Source: Komarekiella delphini-convector SJRDD-AB1
GTDB lineage: Bacteria > Cyanobacteriota > Cyanobacteriia > Cyanobacteriales > Nostocaceae
Assembly: GCF_014831675.1 (NCBI RefSeq)
Contig: NZ_VJXY01000043.1
Coordinates: 1 to 64,000, forward strand
Length of the DNA stretch: 64,000 bases
Reading direction: 5' to 3'
Translations under genes and position numbers: made by a program
Part shown: piece by piece, positions 62,578 through 64,000 of the stretch
Layout: the number at the start of each line of letters is the position of its first letter
How positions within the stretch are numbered: position 1 is the stretch's first letter
The notes under the pieces: model-generated
What the model was told of the DNA's origin: nothing
Database searches by the model: none
Seen by the model: the letters and a program-made list of their open reading frames with translations, nothing else

Positions 62578-62627
62578 GAAGAATCATCGCCCAACGGACT
62601 TTACTTTCGTTTTGAGATAGGTGTGTC

Positions 62628-63008
62628 GTGTTAAGAATTGCTGGACTATGCTGGATTGCGATCGCAATCATTCATATGGTAGTTGCACTAGCTACATATT
62701 TCCCGCAGTGGCAGGAGATCGCTCAAGCGGGTTGGTTTAATGTAGTGGCTCCCGACCCATTTGCGCCCATTTTCGATCGAGAAGATGCATTTTGGTTCAT
62801 GATGCTGACTCCATTTTTCCTGATTTTAGGACAGTTATGTTTGTGGGCAGACCGGCAGAAACTCACATTGCCGATTTCAGTTAGTGGAATCCTACTTGCG
62901 TCCGCGATCACAGGGATTTTCTTCATCCCAATCTCTGGATTTTGGTTGGTATTAATTCCGAATGTGATGATGCTTTATTCATCGAAATCAGCAAAGTCTC
63001 AGTGCTAA
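62628..63008 (+). CDS. DUF6463 family membrane protein
   Basis: The 126-residue protein has four predicted membrane helices (starting LCWIAIAIIHMVVAL, then FMMLTPFFLILGQLCLW and later two) and the family pattern of DUF6463, uncharacterised small membrane proteins often next to TetR regulators. The tetR gene and operator upstream support a TetR-controlled function, perhaps resistance to a compound. Function unknown. Confidence 0.8.
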   Translation: MLRIAGLCWIAIAIIHMVVALATYFPQWQEIAQAGWFNVVAPDPFAPIFDREDAFWFMMLTPFFLILGQLCLWADRQKLTLPISVSGILLASAITGIFFIPISGFWLVLIPNVMMLYSSKSAKSQC

Positions 63009-63030
63009 GAATGTTGGAAATGATTGAATC

Positions 63031-63657
63031 ATGAATAGTTTGGATGTAATACAACTCCGAAAAGCACAGATTGCGAATGCTAGTGAAATTGCAGCAAAAG
63101 CATTTGAAGACGATCCGGTATTTTGTTATCTGACACCCGACGATCCCAAACTGCGGTTGCAGGCTTTAACTTGGCTAACCAGTAGGGCGATCGCCTATTG
63201 CACACAGTATAACCATACCTATACGACATCAGATTTGCAGGGGATTGCTGCATGGCTACCACCCGGGGACTTCCCAAGCAATCCGCTCCAGCTATTGCAA
63301 ATGGTGTTACAACTTCAGTTGTATACTTTACCATTAAATGTTGGGTGGAACCGCTTGGGGCGATGGCTGAATTTCTTATCTGCAACTGAACAAATCCATC
63401 ACCAGGATATGGGCGACCAACCTCATTGGTATTTGGGCGTTTTGGTTGTGAATCCGGTATTCCAAGGTCAAGGTATGGGCAGCCGATTGATACAGCCAAT
63501 TTTGCAACGGGCGAGTGATGAAGGTTTAGCCTGCTATGTGGTGACTTTTACGGAGCAAGCAGTACGGTTCTACCAGAAAAACGGATTTGAAATCCTGCGA
63601 AACCAAAAGCCTGCACCTGAGGTATCCCCCTTTTGGACACTTAAGCGGAATCCATGA
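63031..63657 (+). CDS. GNAT family N-acetyltransferase (puromycin-acetyltransferase-like)
   Basis: This 208-residue protein has the long GNAT form with QIANASEIAAKAFEDDPVF at the N-terminus and the acetyl-CoA motif in LGVLVVNPVFQGQGMGSRLIQPIL at about residues 134-157, followed by VRFYQKNGFEIL. The pattern resembles puromycin- or antibiotic-modifying acetyltransferases. It is 22 bases after DUF6463, so both are probably in the tetR-controlled unit and could form a small detoxification operon. Confidence 0.88.
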   Translation: MNSLDVIQLRKAQIANASEIAAKAFEDDPVFCYLTPDDPKLRLQALTWLTSRAIAYCTQYNHTYTTSDLQGIAAWLPPGDFPSNPLQLLQMVLQLQLYTLPLNVGWNRLGRWLNFLSATEQIHHQDMGDQPHWYLGVLVVNPVFQGQGMGSRLIQPILQRASDEGLACYVVTFTEQAVRFYQKNGFEILRNQKPAPEVSPFWTLKRNP

Positions 63658-63667
63658 CCCAGGGGCT

Positions 63668-64000
63668 TTAACAACAAAACAGATATTGTTGAAACCGCAT
63701 CTCCGCAACTGCCACAGCCTCCCCATCTGGCGTGTACACAGTTTCCCCTGACAGCACCCGCCAAATATCGCTAACTGCCTGGGGCAGCAGTTGTAGTTGC
63801 TCGGCGCGATATGCGTTAGCGGAGCTTAACGAAGTTATCGCCTGTGGTGTCGCCTCACTCCCCAGAATTATTGCAGCAGCTTCCAAGGCTTGGGTGTTGT
63901 TCATCACACTGGCAAGATTCCCTAAAGCCAGACCCATCAAGCGTAAGCATTCAGTGGCATTCTCCTTCGGTAGTTCGGTTGCGAGCGATCGCAGGTCAAT
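63668..64000 (-). CDS. partial protein of unknown function, extends beyond the window
   Basis: The frame is open from the window edge (IDLRSLATELPKENATECLRL) to TAA-like stop at 63668, ending MRFQQYLFCC. The visible 110 residues show helical, Ala/Leu-rich segments (MMGLALGNLASVMNNTQALE). The bases from 63811 to 63838 (GCGTTAGCGGAGC type) are a small dispersed repeat read in frame as TSLSSANAY. I do not recognise the family. Confidence 0.5.
   Translation of the reverse strand: MDLRSLATELPKENATECLRLMGLALGNLASVMNNTQALEAAAIILGSEATPQAITSLSSANAYRAEQLQLLPQAVSDIWRVLSGETVYTPDGEAVAVAEMRFQQYLFCC

Overview
The window looks like DNA from a filamentous, Nostoc/Anabaena-type cyanobacterium. The GC content is moderate, the octamer GCGATCGC (HIP1) recurs throughout, and there are tandem heptamer repeats, many small palindromic dispersed repeats, an SLH-domain cyanobacterial porin, HEAT-repeat and pentapeptide proteins, and a DUF4058 gene. 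I saw no rRNA, tRNA or CRISPR array.

The unifying theme is scavenging of organosulfur compounds (sulfonates, sulfate esters and perhaps sulfones). Left part (1-16.6 kb): a broken ABC exporter, an aldo/keto reductase, a TauE/SafE-type anion exporter, a leftward set of LLM flavin monooxygenase (DszA/NtaA type), amidohydrolase and alpha/beta hydrolase, then a porin plus the only intact ABC permease/ATPase pair in the window (SsuC/SsuB type), an MFS pump and a second, interrupted amidohydrolase. Region 17-26 kb: an SDR dehydrogenase, a sulfonate-binding lipoprotein, a flavoprotein related to AprA/fumarate reductase, small enzymes, an AprB-like 2x[4Fe-4S] ferredoxin, a HEAT protein, DUF4058 and an Mrp/ApbC Fe-S carrier. 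Region 26-30.5 kb is a graveyard: a frameshifted RAYT transposase with REP palindromes, NACHT and carboxymuconolactone-decarboxylase remnants, an ABC ATPase joined at its tail to a pentapeptide gene, and a frameshifted binding protein.

Region 30.6-43.2 kb: Nudix, HAD, TauD-type dioxygenase, CmcJ-type oxidoreductase, GST, an interrupted Asp/Glu racemase, an interrupted MFS pump, and a leftward operon with two paralogous AprA-like flavoproteins, an AprB-like ferredoxin and a binding lipoprotein. Region 43.6-58.7 kb: a decayed SDR gene, methyltransferase and GST, an isopenicillin-N-synthase-like oxygenase, aldo/keto reductase, arylsulfotransferase, another GST, a Cys-rich copper-binding protein, an SfnB/DszC-like acyl-CoA-dehydrogenase gene with one stop codon, a Tat-exported vanadium haloperoxidase homologue lacking its catalytic His, a binding lipoprotein and a second TauD-type dioxygenase, closed by a clear terminator. 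Right end (59-64 kb): remnants of a TPR gene and of ssuD, a dead IS1182-type transposase, a tetR gene with a palindromic operator, DUF6463, GNAT and a partial gene.

Two features stand out. First, a recurring 30-bp imperfect inverted repeat (two 12-bp arms with ACTAC/GTAGT ends around a 6-bp spacer) lies upstream of at least eight of the sulfur-related transcription units and probably marks one regulon. Second, the island is decaying under attack by small repeats: about ten genes carry a single stop, a 21-24 nt repeat, a ~155-bp CTAG-flanked element or a frameshift, and all three stop codons are used, so recoding is not a good explanation. Coordinates of pseudogenes below span the reconstructed original reading frame.
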